The translations under genes were made by a program, and so were the position numbers. The notes beneath the pieces were generated by a model that was given only the letters and a program-made list of their open reading frames with translations, did not search any database and had not been told where the DNA came from. A stretch of 64,000 nt of DNA, from NCBI GenBank assembly GCA_963808775.1, contig CAWEGR010000005.1:868001-932000 (forward strand). The letters run 5' to 3'. This stretch comes from JACVRW01 sp963808775 (GTDB lineage: Bacteria; Actinomycetota; Thermoleophilia; Solirubrobacterales; Thermoleophilaceae). Positions 45,125-54,876 of this stretch are shown here, piece after piece; position 1 is the stretch's first letter, and each line of letters starts with the position of its first letter.

Positions 45125-46426
45125 GCCGCCCGGCCGTCGCGGTCGTCGGCTACCCGAACGTCGGCAAGTCAACGCTCGTCAACCGGTTGTCGGGCACGCG
45201 CGCGGCGGTGGTCCACGAGCAGGCGGGCGTCACGCGCGACCGCAAGACGATCGAGGCGGACTGGAACGGCGTCGCCTTCACGCTGATCGACACCGGCGGG
45301 GTGGACTTCGCCGGCGAGCACGAGATGGCCGAGGAGATCCGGCGCCAGGCGCTGATCGCGGTCGAGGAGGCCGACCTCGCGGTCTTCGTCGTGGACGCGC
45401 GCGCGGGGCTGCGGGCGGGCGACGAGGAGCTCGCGCAAAAGCTGCGCGGCGGCGGCGTGCCCGTGATCGTGGCCGCCAACAAGGTCGACGACGCGCGCTC
45501 GACTGGGCTCGCTGCCGAGTTCTACGGCCTCGGGCTCGGCGAGCCGATGCCCGTCTCCGCGACGCAGGGCCTCGGCACGGGCGACCTGCTCGACCGGGTC
45601 GTCGAGCTGCTCCCGAGCGGGGGCGAGGACGAGGCCGAGGAGACGCGGCTCGCCGTGATCGGGCGCCCGAACGTCGGCAAGTCGTCGCTCGTCAACCGCC
45701 TGCTCGGCGAGGAGCGCGTGATCGTGACCCCGGTGGCCGGCACCACGCGCGACTCGATCGACACGCGCATCGAGTTCGAGGGCCGCCCGGTCACGCTCGT
45801 CGACACCGCCGGCATGCGCAGGCGGACGAAGGTGGCCGGCACGGTCGACTACTACGCGCAGATCCGCTCGGAGCAGGCGGCCGACCGCGCGCAGGTGGCG
45901 ATCGTGGTCTGCGACGCCAACGAGGGCGTGACCTCGGAGGACCTGCACGTCGCCGAGATGGCGATGAAGAAAAAGTGCGCGACCGTCGTTGCGCTGAACA
46001 AATGGGACGTCGACGAGGACGGACCTGGAGGACGCGAAGGCGCGCATCGCGCGGAAGCTGCGCCAGCGCCCGCAGGTGATGGCCGTCTCGGCGCAGTCCG
46101 GGCGCGGGCTGAAGCGGCTCGTGGCCGAGGCGCTCTCGCTCGCGGACCGCTCCCAGGGCTGGATCCAGACGGCCGAGCTGAACCGCTTCCTGTCCGACCT
46201 GATGACGACCCGCGAGCCGCCGGCCGTGGGCGGGAAGCGCCTGCGCATGTACTACATGGCCCAGTTCGAGACGGCACCGCCGCGCTTCGCGATCCAGGTC
46301 AACAACCGCGGGCGCGTCACGCGCGACTACGCCTACTTCCTCGAGAACCGCCTGCGCGAGCGCTGGAAGCTCGAGGGCGTGCCGCTCGTGATCGACTTCA
46401 AGACGAGCCGCGGCCGCGGCGAGTGA
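45121..46426 (+). CDS. der: GTPase Der (EngA), frameshifted
   Basis: Double-GTPase 50S ribosome assembly factor, about 434 residues once one extra G near 46021 is removed. The first G domain has GYPNVGKSTLVNRLSG, DTGGVDFAG and NKVDD; the second has GRPNVGKSSLVNRLLG, DTAGMRRRTKV and NKWDVDEDG (where the frame breaks). The KH-like C-terminal domain continues in the next frame: QRPQVMAVSAQSGRGLKRLV, then YYMAQFETAPPRFAIQVNNR and FKTSRGRG. Der is essential in most bacteria, so a real truncation is unlikely. Its stop abuts tnaA on the other strand. Confidence 0.94.
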
Positions 46427-47788
46427 TCAGAGCGGCTCGAAGCGCGCCGTGAAGTGGCGCAGCGCGGCCGGCTGCTCGACGATGCGCAGGCCGCGCAGCT
46501 CGCTCGCCCCGGAGGCGACCAGCTCGCACACCTCGATCACGTAGTCGATGTGCGACTGGGTGTAGGTGCGCCGCGGGATCGCCAGCCGCACGAGGTCCAT
46601 GGCGGCCGGCTCCTCCGAGCCGTCGGGTCGGCGGCCGAACATCACCGTCCCGATCTCGCAGCCGCGGATGCCCCCCTCGCGGTAGAGGGCCAACGCGAGC
46701 GCCTGGCCCGGGTACTCGAGCGGGGGCACGTGGGGGAGGAGCGCGCGGGCATCGAGATAGACGGCGTGGCCGCCGACCGGCAGCACGACCGGTATGCCGG
46801 CGGCGTCGAGCGCGTCGCCCAGGTAGGCGGTCGAGCGGATCCGGTAGCGCAGGTAGTCCTCGTCGACCGCCTCGCGCAGGCCCTGGGCGAGCGCGTCCAT
46901 GTCCCGCCCCGCCATGCCGCCGTAGGTGGGGAAGCCCTCGGTGAGGATCAGCAGGTTGCGCGCCTGCGCCGCGAGGTCGTCGTCGTCGAGCGAGAGCCAG
47001 CCGCCGATGTTCCCGAGCGGGTCCTTCTTCGCCGACATCGTCATGCCGTCGGCGAGCGCCGCCATCTCCCGCACGATGTCGGGCACGGGCACGTCGGCGT
47101 AGCCCGGCTCGCGCAGCTTCACGAACCAGGCGTTCTCCGCGAAGCGGCAGGCGTCGAGGAACAGCGGCGTGTCACCGCAGGCCTCGCGCACCGCGCGCAG
47201 GTTCTCCATCGACACGGGCTGCCCGCCGCCCGAGTTGTTCGTGACGGTCACGAGCACGCACGGCACGTCGCGCTCCGCCAGCACCCTCCGGAGCGCGTCC
47301 ACGTCCATGTTGCCCTTGAACGGGTGCCGCGAGGAGTGCACGCGCGCGTCGGGGGTGGGCAGGTCGAGTGCCTCGGCGCCGGTGAACTCGATGTTCGCGC
47401 GCGTGGTGTCGAAGTGCGTGTTGTTCGGGATCGTCCGGCCCGGACCGCCGAGCGCGCTGAACAGGATCTTCTCCGCGGCTCGGCCCTGATGGGTCGGGAT
47501 CAGGTGCTCGAACGGAAACAGCTCGCGCACCGCCTCCTGGAACCGGAACCAGGACGCCGAGCCCGCGTAGCTCTCGTCGCCGCGCTGGATCCCGGCCCAC
47601 TGCTCGTTCGACATCGACCCGGTGCCCGAGTCCGTGAGCAGGTCGATCAGGACCCGCGGCGCCGGGACGTTGAAGAGGTTGTTGCCCGCCCGCTCGAGCT
47701 CCGCCTCGCGCTCCTCGCGCGTCGTCAGCGCGATCGGCTCGACGGCGTGGATGCGGAACGGCTCGATGATGGTCCGGAAGCTGTCCAT
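46427..47788 (-). CDS. tnaA: Tryptophanase (tryptophan indole-lyase)
   Basis: 453 residues from ATG 47788 (MDSFRTIIEPFRIHAVEPIA), the usual family N-terminus; the frame is open upstream to 47818, but without similarity. PLP-dependent beta-eliminating lyase that converts tryptophan to indole, pyruvate and ammonia. GTGSMSNEQWAGIQRGDESY, PTHQGRAAEKILFS, LDACRFAENAWFV and the PLP-lysine motif TMSAKKDPLGNIGG (Lys254/255) are present. Tyrosine phenol-lyase is the close alternative; SAKKD rather than SGKKD favours tryptophanase. Divergent from metK with a 50-base spacer. Confidence 0.88.
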   Translation of the reverse strand: MDSFRTIIEPFRIHAVEPIALTTREEREAELERAGNNLFNVPAPRVLIDLLTDSGTGSMSNEQWAGIQRGDESYAGSASWFRFQEAVRELFPFEHLIPTHQGRAAEKILFSALGGPGRTIPNNTHFDTTRANIEFTGAEALDLPTPDARVHSSRHPFKGNMDVDALRRVLAERDVPCVLVTVTNNSGGGQPVSMENLRAVREACGDTPLFLDACRFAENAWFVKLREPGYADVPVPDIVREMAALADGMTMSAKKDPLGNIGGWLSLDDDDLAAQARNLLILTEGFPTYGGMAGRDMDALAQGLREAVDEDYLRYRIRSTAYLGDALDAAGIPVVLPVGGHAVYLDARALLPHVPPLEYPGQALALALYREGGIRGCEIGTVMFGRRPDGSEEPAAMDLVRLAIPRRTYTQSHIDYVIEVCELVASGASELRGLRIVEQPAALRHFTARFEPL

Positions 47789-47838
47789 GCCTTGAAGTGT
47801 CGCGCCGAAGTTGGGCAAGCTAGCCTTCCCGGCCTCAC

Positions 47839-49083
47839 ATGACGAGCGAGTTCGAAGACAACGAGTTCCTGTTCACGTCCGAGTCCGTGACGGAGGGCCA
47901 TCCGGACAAGGTCGCCGACCAGATCTCTGACGGCGTCCTCGACGCCGTGCTGGCGGCCGATCCGACGGGACGCGTGGCGTGCGAGACGCTCGTCAACACG
48001 GGGCTCGTGGTGGTGTCGGGCGAGATCTCGACGGAGATCTACGTGGACATCCAGGAGATCGCGCGCGAGACGATCCGCAAGATCGGCTACGTGGACGCGG
48101 ACCTCGGCTTCTCGGCCGACTCGTGCGCGGTGCTGAACGCGATCGACAAGCAGTCGCCCGACATCGCGCAGGGCGTCGATCAGGCCTACGAGGCGCGCAC
48201 CGACGCGTCCGACGACGACGAGCTCGACGTCGCGGGCGCGGGCGACCAGGGGATGATGTTCGGCTACGCGTCGAGCGAGACGGACGAGCTGATGCCGCTG
48301 CCGATCTCGCTCGCGCACCGGCTGGCGAAGCGGCTCGCGGACGTTCGCAAGGCCGAGGTGATCCCCTATCTGCGCCCGGACGGCAAGACGCAGGTGTCGG
48401 TGCGCTACCGCGACGGCCGCCCGGTCGAGATCGAGAAGCTCCTGATCTCGACCCAGCACACGGACGGCGCGGAGTCGCTGATCCCGGACGACCTGTGGGA
48501 GCACGTGGTCGAGCCGATCCTGCCGAAGGACCTCTACGACGAGGGCAAGCTGCGCAAGAGCTTCCTCGTCAACCCGACGGGCCGCTTCGTGATCGGCGGA
48601 CCGGTCGGCGACGCCGGCCTGACGGGCCGCAAGATCATCGTCGACACCTACGGCGGGATGGCCCGCCACGGCGGCGGGGCGTTCTCCGGCAAGGACCCGT
48701 CGAAGGTCGACCGCTCGGCCGCCTACGCGGCCCGCTACGTGGCGAAGAACGTGGTCGCCGCGGGGCTCGCGGAGCGCTGCGAGGTCCAGGTCGCGTATGC
48801 GATCGGGGTCGCGCACCCGGTCTCGGTGATGGTCGAGACGTTCGGGACCGAGAAGGTCGGCCGCGCGATCATCGAGGGTCTCGTGCGCGAGCACTTCGAC
48901 CTGCGCCCCGGTGCCTTCCGCGCCTACCTCGACCTGCACCGCCCGATCTACCAGAAGACGGCGGCCTACGGCCACTTCGGCCGCGACGACCACGACTTCA
49001 CGTGGGAGAAGACCGACAAGGCCGACGCCCTGCGCGCCGCCGCCGGACTCGGCGCTCCCGCCTCGCAGCCCGCCGGCGCCTAG
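47839..49083 (+). CDS. metK: S-adenosylmethionine synthetase MetK
   Basis: Forms SAM from ATP and methionine. 414 residues. The N-terminal FTSESVTEGHPDKVADQISD, GAGDQGMMFGYASSETDELM, the loop RPDGKTQVSVRY, GGPVGDAGLTGRKIIVDTYG and GGGAFSGKDPSKVDRSAAY signatures are all complete. No SAM riboswitch is evident upstream. The stop overlaps the cyclase gene on the minus strand by 4 bases. Confidence 0.97.
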   Translation: MTSEFEDNEFLFTSESVTEGHPDKVADQISDGVLDAVLAADPTGRVACETLVNTGLVVVSGEISTEIYVDIQEIARETIRKIGYVDADLGFSADSCAVLNAIDKQSPDIAQGVDQAYEARTDASDDDELDVAGAGDQGMMFGYASSETDELMPLPISLAHRLAKRLADVRKAEVIPYLRPDGKTQVSVRYRDGRPVEIEKLLISTQHTDGAESLIPDDLWEHVVEPILPKDLYDEGKLRKSFLVNPTGRFVIGGPVGDAGLTGRKIIVDTYGGMARHGGGAFSGKDPSKVDRSAAYAARYVAKNVVAAGLAERCEVQVAYAIGVAHPVSVMVETFGTEKVGRAIIEGLVREHFDLRPGAFRAYLDLHRPIYQKTAAYGHFGRDDHDFTWEKTDKADALRAAAGLGAPASQPAGA

Positions 49084-50186
49084 CCCGGCGGCCGCACGCG
49101 GAAGATCTCGACGGGGCGGTCCACGCCTCTCAGCCGCCTGCGCCCGACCGCGCTGAAGTCGTAGTCGCCCCGGGCGCGCTCCTTCAGGTCGGCCGAGACC
49201 ACCACCGTGCCGCGGCGGGCGAACGCCGTGAGGCGGCTCGCGAGGTTCACGGGCCGGCCGTAGAGGTCCCCGGCGCGCGAGAGCGCCTCGCCGAAGGCCG
49301 CCCCCGCCCGCAGCAGCGGGGCGTCCTCGTCCTCGCGCGACTCGATCACGAGCGCGAGGGCGGCCTCGAGCAGGGCGTCGGCGTCGGGTGAGGCGAGCAT
49401 CGCGGCGTCGCCGATCGTCTTGACGAGGCGCAGCGGCGGGTGGACGAGCGCCTCGACACGCCTCTCGAAGTCGGTCACGAGCCGCCCGAGCTCGTCGGGC
49501 TCCACCTGCTCGCCGAGCTCCGTGAAGCCGACGATGTCGACGAACGCGACGCAGACCGGCTGTGAGCCGGGCAGCCGGCCGCGCTCGAGCTCGGCGCGGC
49601 CGACCGCCGCCTCGCGGATGCTCTCGCGCAGGCGGATGTTCAACATCGCCGTCAGCGCCGGCCCCGCCAGCGGCCCGAGGCGGCGCAGAGAGTCGGCGTA
49701 GCGGAGGCCGAGGTCGCGCTCCGTGTCGCCCGGGCGCAGCAGGGACTGACCGAGGGTCCCGATGAGCGCAGCCGCGACGTTCGCCATCGCGTGGCTCATG
49801 ACGCGGGTGAGCTCGAGGAACGCCTCGCGGTCGATGCCCGAGGCCAGCAGGATGGCCGCCTGGCGGGCGAGGTCGAGGTCCTCCTGCGTCAGGTCGAGGG
49901 CGTCCGGGTCTCCGATCGGCTGGCCGAGCGCGCGGCGCGCCTCCTGCAGGAACGCGAGCTCGAAGCCGACCTCCTCGGCGACCTGCCGCAGCGAGTAGCG
50001 GGGGCCCTCGGCCTCGAGCACATGTTCGACCGGGAGCAGCGCGAGGCGGTCCTCGCTCGCCGCGCGGCGCAGCTCCTCGAGCTCGTAGCCCTGCTCCTCG
50101 AGCGCGAGCAGCAGCTCGAGGCGCGCTGCGCGCTCCTCTCCGCTCAGGTCCTCGAGCAGCCCCTCGGCCTCGAAGTCGGTGCCCAC
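49080..50186 (-). CDS. Class III adenylate/guanylate cyclase with N-terminal regulatory domain
   Basis: 368 residues. About 1-190 form an all-helical domain like the regulatory region of actinobacterial cyclases of the Rv1264 type. About 200-365 are the class III catalytic domain with PVCVAFVDIVGFTELGEQVE (first metal Asp), LVKTIGDAAMLASPD (Lys plus second metal Asp) and AGDLYGRPVNLASRLTAF, which supplies the substrate Asp and the transition-state Asn and Arg. With the Lys/Asp pair in place, cAMP production is likely. No membrane segment. Divergent from priA with a 57-base gap. Confidence 0.9.
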   Translation of the reverse strand: MGTDFEAEGLLEDLSGEERAARLELLLALEEQGYELEELRRAASEDRLALLPVEHVLEAEGPRYSLRQVAEEVGFELAFLQEARRALGQPIGDPDALDLTQEDLDLARQAAILLASGIDREAFLELTRVMSHAMANVAAALIGTLGQSLLRPGDTERDLGLRYADSLRRLGPLAGPALTAMLNIRLRESIREAAVGRAELERGRLPGSQPVCVAFVDIVGFTELGEQVEPDELGRLVTDFERRVEALVHPPLRLVKTIGDAAMLASPDADALLEAALALVIESREDEDAPLLRAGAAFGEALSRAGDLYGRPVNLASRLTAFARRGTVVVSADLKERARGDYDFSAVGRRRLRGVDRPVEIFRVRPPG

Positions 50187-50243
50187 GGCGGATCAGGGTA
50201 CGGCCTCGCGGCTGTCATCCGAGCCGCGCCGTACGCTCGCCCG

Positions 50244-52419
50244 GTGATCGCCAAGGTCGAGCCGCTGACCCCTGCGCGCGCCCTGCGCGGGCCGTTCGAC
50301 TACCTGCTGGCGGGGCGCCACGAGGGCGTCGGGGTCGGCAGCATGCTGCTCGTCCCGTTCGGGCGCAGGCGGCTGCTCGGGGTCGTGGTCGACGTGACCG
50401 AGGAGAGCGAGCTGCCGCTGGAGCGGCTGGCCGAGCCGGTCGCGGCGCTCGAGGCCGACGTGCCCCAGTCGCTCGTGCGGCTCGGCCTCTGGGTCGCCCG
50501 CGAGTACGTCTCGACCCCCGCTCGCGGGCTCGCGCTCGTCCTGCCTCCGGGCACCGGCACGGGCAGCACCCGGCCGCTCAGGCCAAGGCGCTCGCTGCGG
50601 GCCTCGATCACGCCGATCGGCGAGGCGGCCCTGGGCGGCGCGGAGCGGCTCGGCGCGCGGCAGCGCGCCGCGCTCGACGCACTCGGCACGGGACCGCTCG
50701 GGAGCGGCGGCGCTGGCGCGCCAGACCGGCTGCGACCACTCGACACTGCGCAGCCTCGAGCGCCGCGGGCTGATCCGGCTCGAGAACGCGATGGAGCCGC
50801 CGCGGAGGCCGCGCCTTCAGGCGATCGGCGCCCGAGCGGGAGTCGTCGCGCCCACGGCCGGCCAGCGCGCCGTGCTCGCGCGCATCGAGGCGGCGCTCCC
50901 CGGCGGCGACGGCGGTCCCGGCGCGCCGCTGCTGCTGCACGGCGTCACGGGCAGCGGCAAGACGGAGGTGTACCTGCGCGCGGTGGCCGAGACGCTCGCG
51001 CGGGACCGCTCGGCGATCGTGCTCGTCCCCGAGATCGCGCTGACCCCGCAGACGGCGGGGCGCTTCGTCGAGCGCTTCGGCGACTCGGTGGCGGTGATGC
51101 ACTCGCGGCTCTCGCAGCGCGAGCGCTACGACGAGTGGTGGCGCATGCGCCGCGGCGAGGCGCGTGTGTGCGTGGGCCCGCGCTCCGCGGTGTTCGCTCC
51201 CTTCGGCGACCTCGGCCTGATCGTGGTCGACGAGGAGCACGACCCCTCCTACAAGCAGGAGGGCGACCCGCGCTACGACGCCCGCACCGTTGCCGAGCAG
51301 CGCGCGGCGGCGGAGGGCGCGCTGCTCGTGCTCGGGTCGGCCACCCCGCGGCCCGAGAGCGTGGCGCGGCATGAGCGCGTGCGGCTGCCGCAGCGCGTGG
51401 ACGGGAGCGAGCTGCCCCCGGTCGAGCTCGTCGGCATGGCCGGCGAGCCCGGGCCGCTGCACGAGCGGACCCGCACCGCGCTCCACGAGGTCCGCCGTGC
51501 CGGCGGCAAGGCGATCGTGCTGCTGAACCGGCGCGGCTGGTCGAACTTCCTCTCCTGCCGCGAGTGCGCCCGCGTATGGGAGTGCCCGAACTGCGACGTC
51601 ACGCTCGTCCTGCACCGTTTCGCGGGCGAGGTCACATGCCATCACTGCGGCCACCGGGAGCGCGTTCCCGGGAGCTGTCCGGATTGCGGCTCGGTCTCGG
51701 TCGCGCGCCACGGCGCGGGCACGGAGCAGCTCGAGAGCGAGCTCGAGACGCTCATGGCTCCACTGCCCGTCTTCCGGCTCGACTCGGACACCGCCGTGGC
51801 GGCGGGAGTCGAGTCCGTGCTGAGGCGCTTCGAGTCGGCCCCGTCGGGCGTGCTCGTGGGCACTCAGATGGTCGCGAAGGGACACGACTTCCCCGACGTC
51901 ACGCTCGGCGTCGTGCTGGACGCCGACGCCACGCTTCGCTTCCCGGACTTCCGCGCCGAGGAGCGCACGTTTGCGCTCGTCGCGCAGCTCGCCGGCCGCA
52001 GCGGGCGCGGTCCGGGCGGCGGGCGGGTGATCGTGCAGGCGCTCGACCCCGCGGCCCGGGCGCTCGAGTTCGCTGCGCGCCACGACGCGGACGGGTTCCT
52101 CGCGGGCGAGCTCGAGCGTCGCGCGGCGCTCCGCTATCCGCCGCACGGGCACCTGATCCGCGTGGTCTGCTCGTCGGGCGAGTCAGGCCCCGAGCTGCTC
52201 GCGGCGGGCTCGGTGCGCGACCGGATCGCCGCGGCGGGCGTGCCCGTGCTCGGGCCGGCGCCGCTGTTCCGGCGCCAGGCGCGCCACCGGGCTCAGCTCG
52301 TGATCCGCTCGCAGGAGCGGGCCGGCGCGATCGCCGCCGTGCGCGACGCGGTGGAGGAGGTCGCGGCCGATCGCGAGCACGGCGCGGCGTCGTTCGCAGT
52401 GGACGTGGACCCCCAGTAG
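50244..52419 (+). CDS. priA: Primosomal protein N' (PriA helicase), frameshifted
   Basis: Replication-restart helicase, about 724 residues when one extra base near 50700 is removed. The first frame from GTG 50244 (VIAKVEPLTPARALRGPFDY) is the 3'-DNA-binding domain, including ARGLALVLPPG. The second frame carries the helicase: LLLHGVTGSGKTEVYLRAVA (Walker A), VVDEEHDPSYKQ (DEEH box), and the zinc-binding region CRECARVWECPNCDVTLVLH with CHHCGHRERVPGSCPDCGS (eight Cys). Walker A and the zinc cluster are intact, suggesting an active helicase if the shift is an error. Many actinobacterial PriA proteins have degenerate helicase motifs, so this is worth noting. Confidence 0.93.
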
Positions 52420-52436
52420 CGCACTAAACTGAGCGT

Positions 52437-53027
52437 GTGGCCGAGGACCCGCGCGAACTCGATACAGAGCACGACGACGAGCCCGAGCTCGACCCCGAGG
52501 TCGAGGCCCGGCGCGTGGCGGCCATGAGCTTCATCCGCACGCTCGGCGATCCCGTCCTCAAGTCACGCGCGACGGAGGTCGACCGCTTCGACGACTCCCT
52601 GCGCAGCCAGGTGCGCCGCATGGCCGGCATCATGGGCGACGCCCTCGGAGTCGGCCTCGCCGCGCCACAGCTCGGCATCTCCCAGCGCCTGCTCGTCTAC
52701 CGCGTGGGCCCGGACGCGCCGGTGATCGCGCTCGCGAACCCCGAGATCGAGTGGACGAGCGACCAGCTCGAGTGCCTCGACGAGGGCTGCCTCTCGATCC
52801 CCGGCGTGATGGTCGACGTCGAGCGGCCCACGCACGTGCGGGTGAGGGCGCGCGACGAGGAGGGCGAGGCGCGCGTGGTCGAGGCCTCAGGGCTCGAGGC
52901 GCGCGTGATCCAGCACGAGATGGACCACCTCGACGGCGTGCTGATCCTCGACCGCACCACCCGCGACGAGCGAAAGCGCGCGCTGCGCGAGCTGCGCGAG
53001 CGCGAGCGGGAGCGCGAGGCCGCCTGA
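52437..53027 (+). CDS. def: Peptide deformylase Def
   Basis: 196 residues from GTG 52437, 17 bases after priA; about 29 N-terminal residues are acidic and precede the conserved domain (MSFIRTLGDPVLKSRATEV, internal ATG 52524), so the shorter start is possible. The three metal-site motifs are GVGLAAPQLGI, EGCLSIPG and HEMDHLDGV. Removes the formyl group from nascent N-termini. Converges with ettA. Confidence 0.95.
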   Translation: MAEDPRELDTEHDDEPELDPEVEARRVAAMSFIRTLGDPVLKSRATEVDRFDDSLRSQVRRMAGIMGDALGVGLAAPQLGISQRLLVYRVGPDAPVIALANPEIEWTSDQLECLDEGCLSIPGVMVDVERPTHVRVRARDEEGEARVVEASGLEARVIQHEMDHLDGVLILDRTTRDERKRALRELREREREREAA

Positions 53028-53034
53028 GCCGGGC

Positions 53035-53075
53035 TGTCCTGCTTTGCCTACCCATGCGGTAGTCAATCCAGGACA
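53035..53075 (+). terminator. Inverted repeat between convergent def and ettA
   Basis: TGTCCTG (53035-53041) and CAGGACA (53069-53075) form a perfect 7-bp stem enclosing a smaller CTAC/GTAG hairpin. It sits in the 66-base gap between two converging genes and could act on both transcripts. No T-tract. Confidence 0.4.
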
Positions 53076-53093
53076 ACTGCCAGGATGGCGACG

Positions 53094-54755
53094 CTAGCTG
53101 CGCGTCAGCTTCTTGTACGTGATCCGGTGCGGCCGGTCCGCCTCGGCGCCGAGGCGCTCGCGGCGGTTCTCCTCGTAGGCCTCGAAGTTGCCCTCGAACC
53201 AGACGACCCGCGAGTCGCCCTCGAAGGCGAGCACGTGCGTCGCGACGCGGTCGAGGAACCAGCGGTCGTGCGAGATGATCACCGCGCAGCCGGCGAAGGA
53301 CAGCAGCGCCTCCTCGAGCGCGCGCAGGGTGTCGACGTCGAGGTCGTTCGTCGGCTCGTCGAGCAGGAGCAGGTTGCCGCCGCGCCGCAGCAGCTTCGCG
53401 AGGTGGACGCGGTTGCGCTCCCCGCCTGAGAGGACCCCGACCTTGCGCTGCTGGTCGGAGCCCTTGAAGTTGAAGCCCGAGCAGTAGGCGCGCGAGTTCA
53501 TCTCGCGCTCGCCGACCTTGATCGTGTCGTAGCCGTCCGAGATCTCCTCCCAGACGCTCTTGTCCGGGTCGAGCGCGTCGCGCGACTGATCGACGTAGGC
53601 GAGCTCGACCGAGTCGCCGAGGCGGAGCGTGCCGTCGTCCGGCTCCTCGTCGTCGACGATCATGCGGAACAGGGTCGTCTTCCCGGCCCCGTTCGGGCCG
53701 ATCACGCCCACGATGCCCGCGGGCGGCAGCGAGAAGGTGAGGTCCTCGATCAGGAGGCGGTCGCCGAAGCCCTTGCGCAGCGACTCCGTCTCGAGCACCA
53801 CGTTCCCGAGCCGCGGCCCGGCCGGGATGTGGATCTGGACCTGGTCGAGCTTGACGTCGCGCTCCTCGGCGAGCAGCGCCTCGTAGCGCTTCAGGCGGGC
53901 GCGCGCCTTGGTGCGGCGGCCCTTCGGCGACTCGCGCACCCACTCGAGCTCGCGCGCGATCGTGCGCTGGCGGGCACCCTCGCGGCGCTCCTCCTGGAGG
54001 AGCCGGGCCTGCTTCTGCTCGAGCCAGGACGAGTAGTTGCCCTTGAACGGCAGGCCGCGACCGCGGTCGAGCTCGAGGATCCAGCCGGCGACGTTGTCGA
54101 GGAAGTAGCGGTCGTGGGTGACCGCCACGACCGTGCCCTTGTACTCCTCGAGGTGGGTCTCGAGCCATGCGACGGACTCGGCGTCGAGGTGGTTCGTCGG
54201 CTCGTCGAGCAGCAGCAGGTCCGGAGCCGCGAGCAGCAGCCGGCAGAGCGCCACGCGCCGGCGCTCGCCGCCCGAGAGCGTCTCGACGTCGGCGTCGCCG
54301 GGCGGCAGCCGCAGGGCGTCCATGGCGATCTCGAGCGTCGTGTCGAGCTGCCAGGCGTCGGCGGCGTCGATGGCGTCCTGAAGGCGCGCGAACTCACCGG
54401 CGGTCTCGTCCGAGTAGTTCGCGGCGAGCTCGTTGAAGCGGTCGAGCATGTCGCGCAACTCGCGCACGCCGTCCTCGACGTTGCCGCGCACGTCCTTGTC
54501 CGGGTCGAGCTGGGGCTCCTGCTCGAGCAGGCCCACCGTCGCGCCGGGCGCGAGCTGCGCATCGCCGCGGAACTCCGTGTCCTGCCCGGCCATGATGCGA
54601 AGCAGCGACGACTTGCCGGAGCCGTTGGCGCCGAGCACGCCGATCTTGGCGCCGGGAAGGAAGCTCAGCGAGACCTCGTCGAGGACCTTCTTGTCCGGCG
54701 GATGGACGCGCGAGAGCTTGTACATCGTGAAGATGTACTGGGCGGCGGTGGGCAC
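53094..54755 (-). CDS. ettA: Energy-dependent translational throttle protein EttA (ABC-F)
   Basis: 553 residues from GTG 54755 (VPTAAQYIFTMYKLSRVHPP); the open frame to 54878 lacks similarity. ABC-F protein with two ATPase domains. Domain 1: Walker A GANGSGKSSLLRIMAG, signature LSGGERRRVALCRLLL, Walker B LLLLDEPTNHLDAESVAWLE. The linker is the arm/helical region (KQARLLQEERREGARQRTI). Domain 2: GPNGAGKTTLFRMIVD, LSGGERNRVHLAKLLRRGG, LLLDEPTNDLDVDTLRALEE. It gates the first peptide bond according to ATP/ADP. The last gene of the conserved-looking core before the island. Confidence 0.95.
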   Translation of the reverse strand: MPTAAQYIFTMYKLSRVHPPDKKVLDEVSLSFLPGAKIGVLGANGSGKSSLLRIMAGQDTEFRGDAQLAPGATVGLLEQEPQLDPDKDVRGNVEDGVRELRDMLDRFNELAANYSDETAGEFARLQDAIDAADAWQLDTTLEIAMDALRLPPGDADVETLSGGERRRVALCRLLLAAPDLLLLDEPTNHLDAESVAWLETHLEEYKGTVVAVTHDRYFLDNVAGWILELDRGRGLPFKGNYSSWLEQKQARLLQEERREGARQRTIARELEWVRESPKGRRTKARARLKRYEALLAEERDVKLDQVQIHIPAGPRLGNVVLETESLRKGFGDRLLIEDLTFSLPPAGIVGVIGPNGAGKTTLFRMIVDDEEPDDGTLRLGDSVELAYVDQSRDALDPDKSVWEEISDGYDTIKVGEREMNSRAYCSGFNFKGSDQQRKVGVLSGGERNRVHLAKLLRRGGNLLLLDEPTNDLDVDTLRALEEALLSFAGCAVIISHDRWFLDRVATHVLAFEGDSRVVWFEGNFEAYEENRRERLGAEADRPHRITYKKLTRS

Positions 54756-54812
54756 CGGCAAACGTAGCGACGGGGCGGAACGACGAACCCGTAGGAACCC
54801 GTATCGACCCGT

Positions 54813-54847
54813 GTGCGCGACACGTTTGTCGCGCACTTTGTCGCGCA
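54813..54847 (+). promoter_or_regulatory. 10-bp palindromic hairpin plus direct repeat at the core/island boundary
   Basis: GTGCGCGACA (54813-54822) pairs perfectly with TGTCGCGCAC (54827-54836) around a CGTT loop, and the right half repeats directly as TTTGTCGCGCA (54825-54835 and 54837-54847). This gives three copies of the 8-mer TGTCGCGC/GCGCGACA in 35 bases, in the divergent gap between ettA and the zinc-ribbon gene. It may be an operator; a recombination site is possible because it lies where the sequence composition changes. Confidence 0.5.
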
Positions 54848-54876
54848 GCGCAGCCCGCGCGGGGTAGTGTCGCCGC

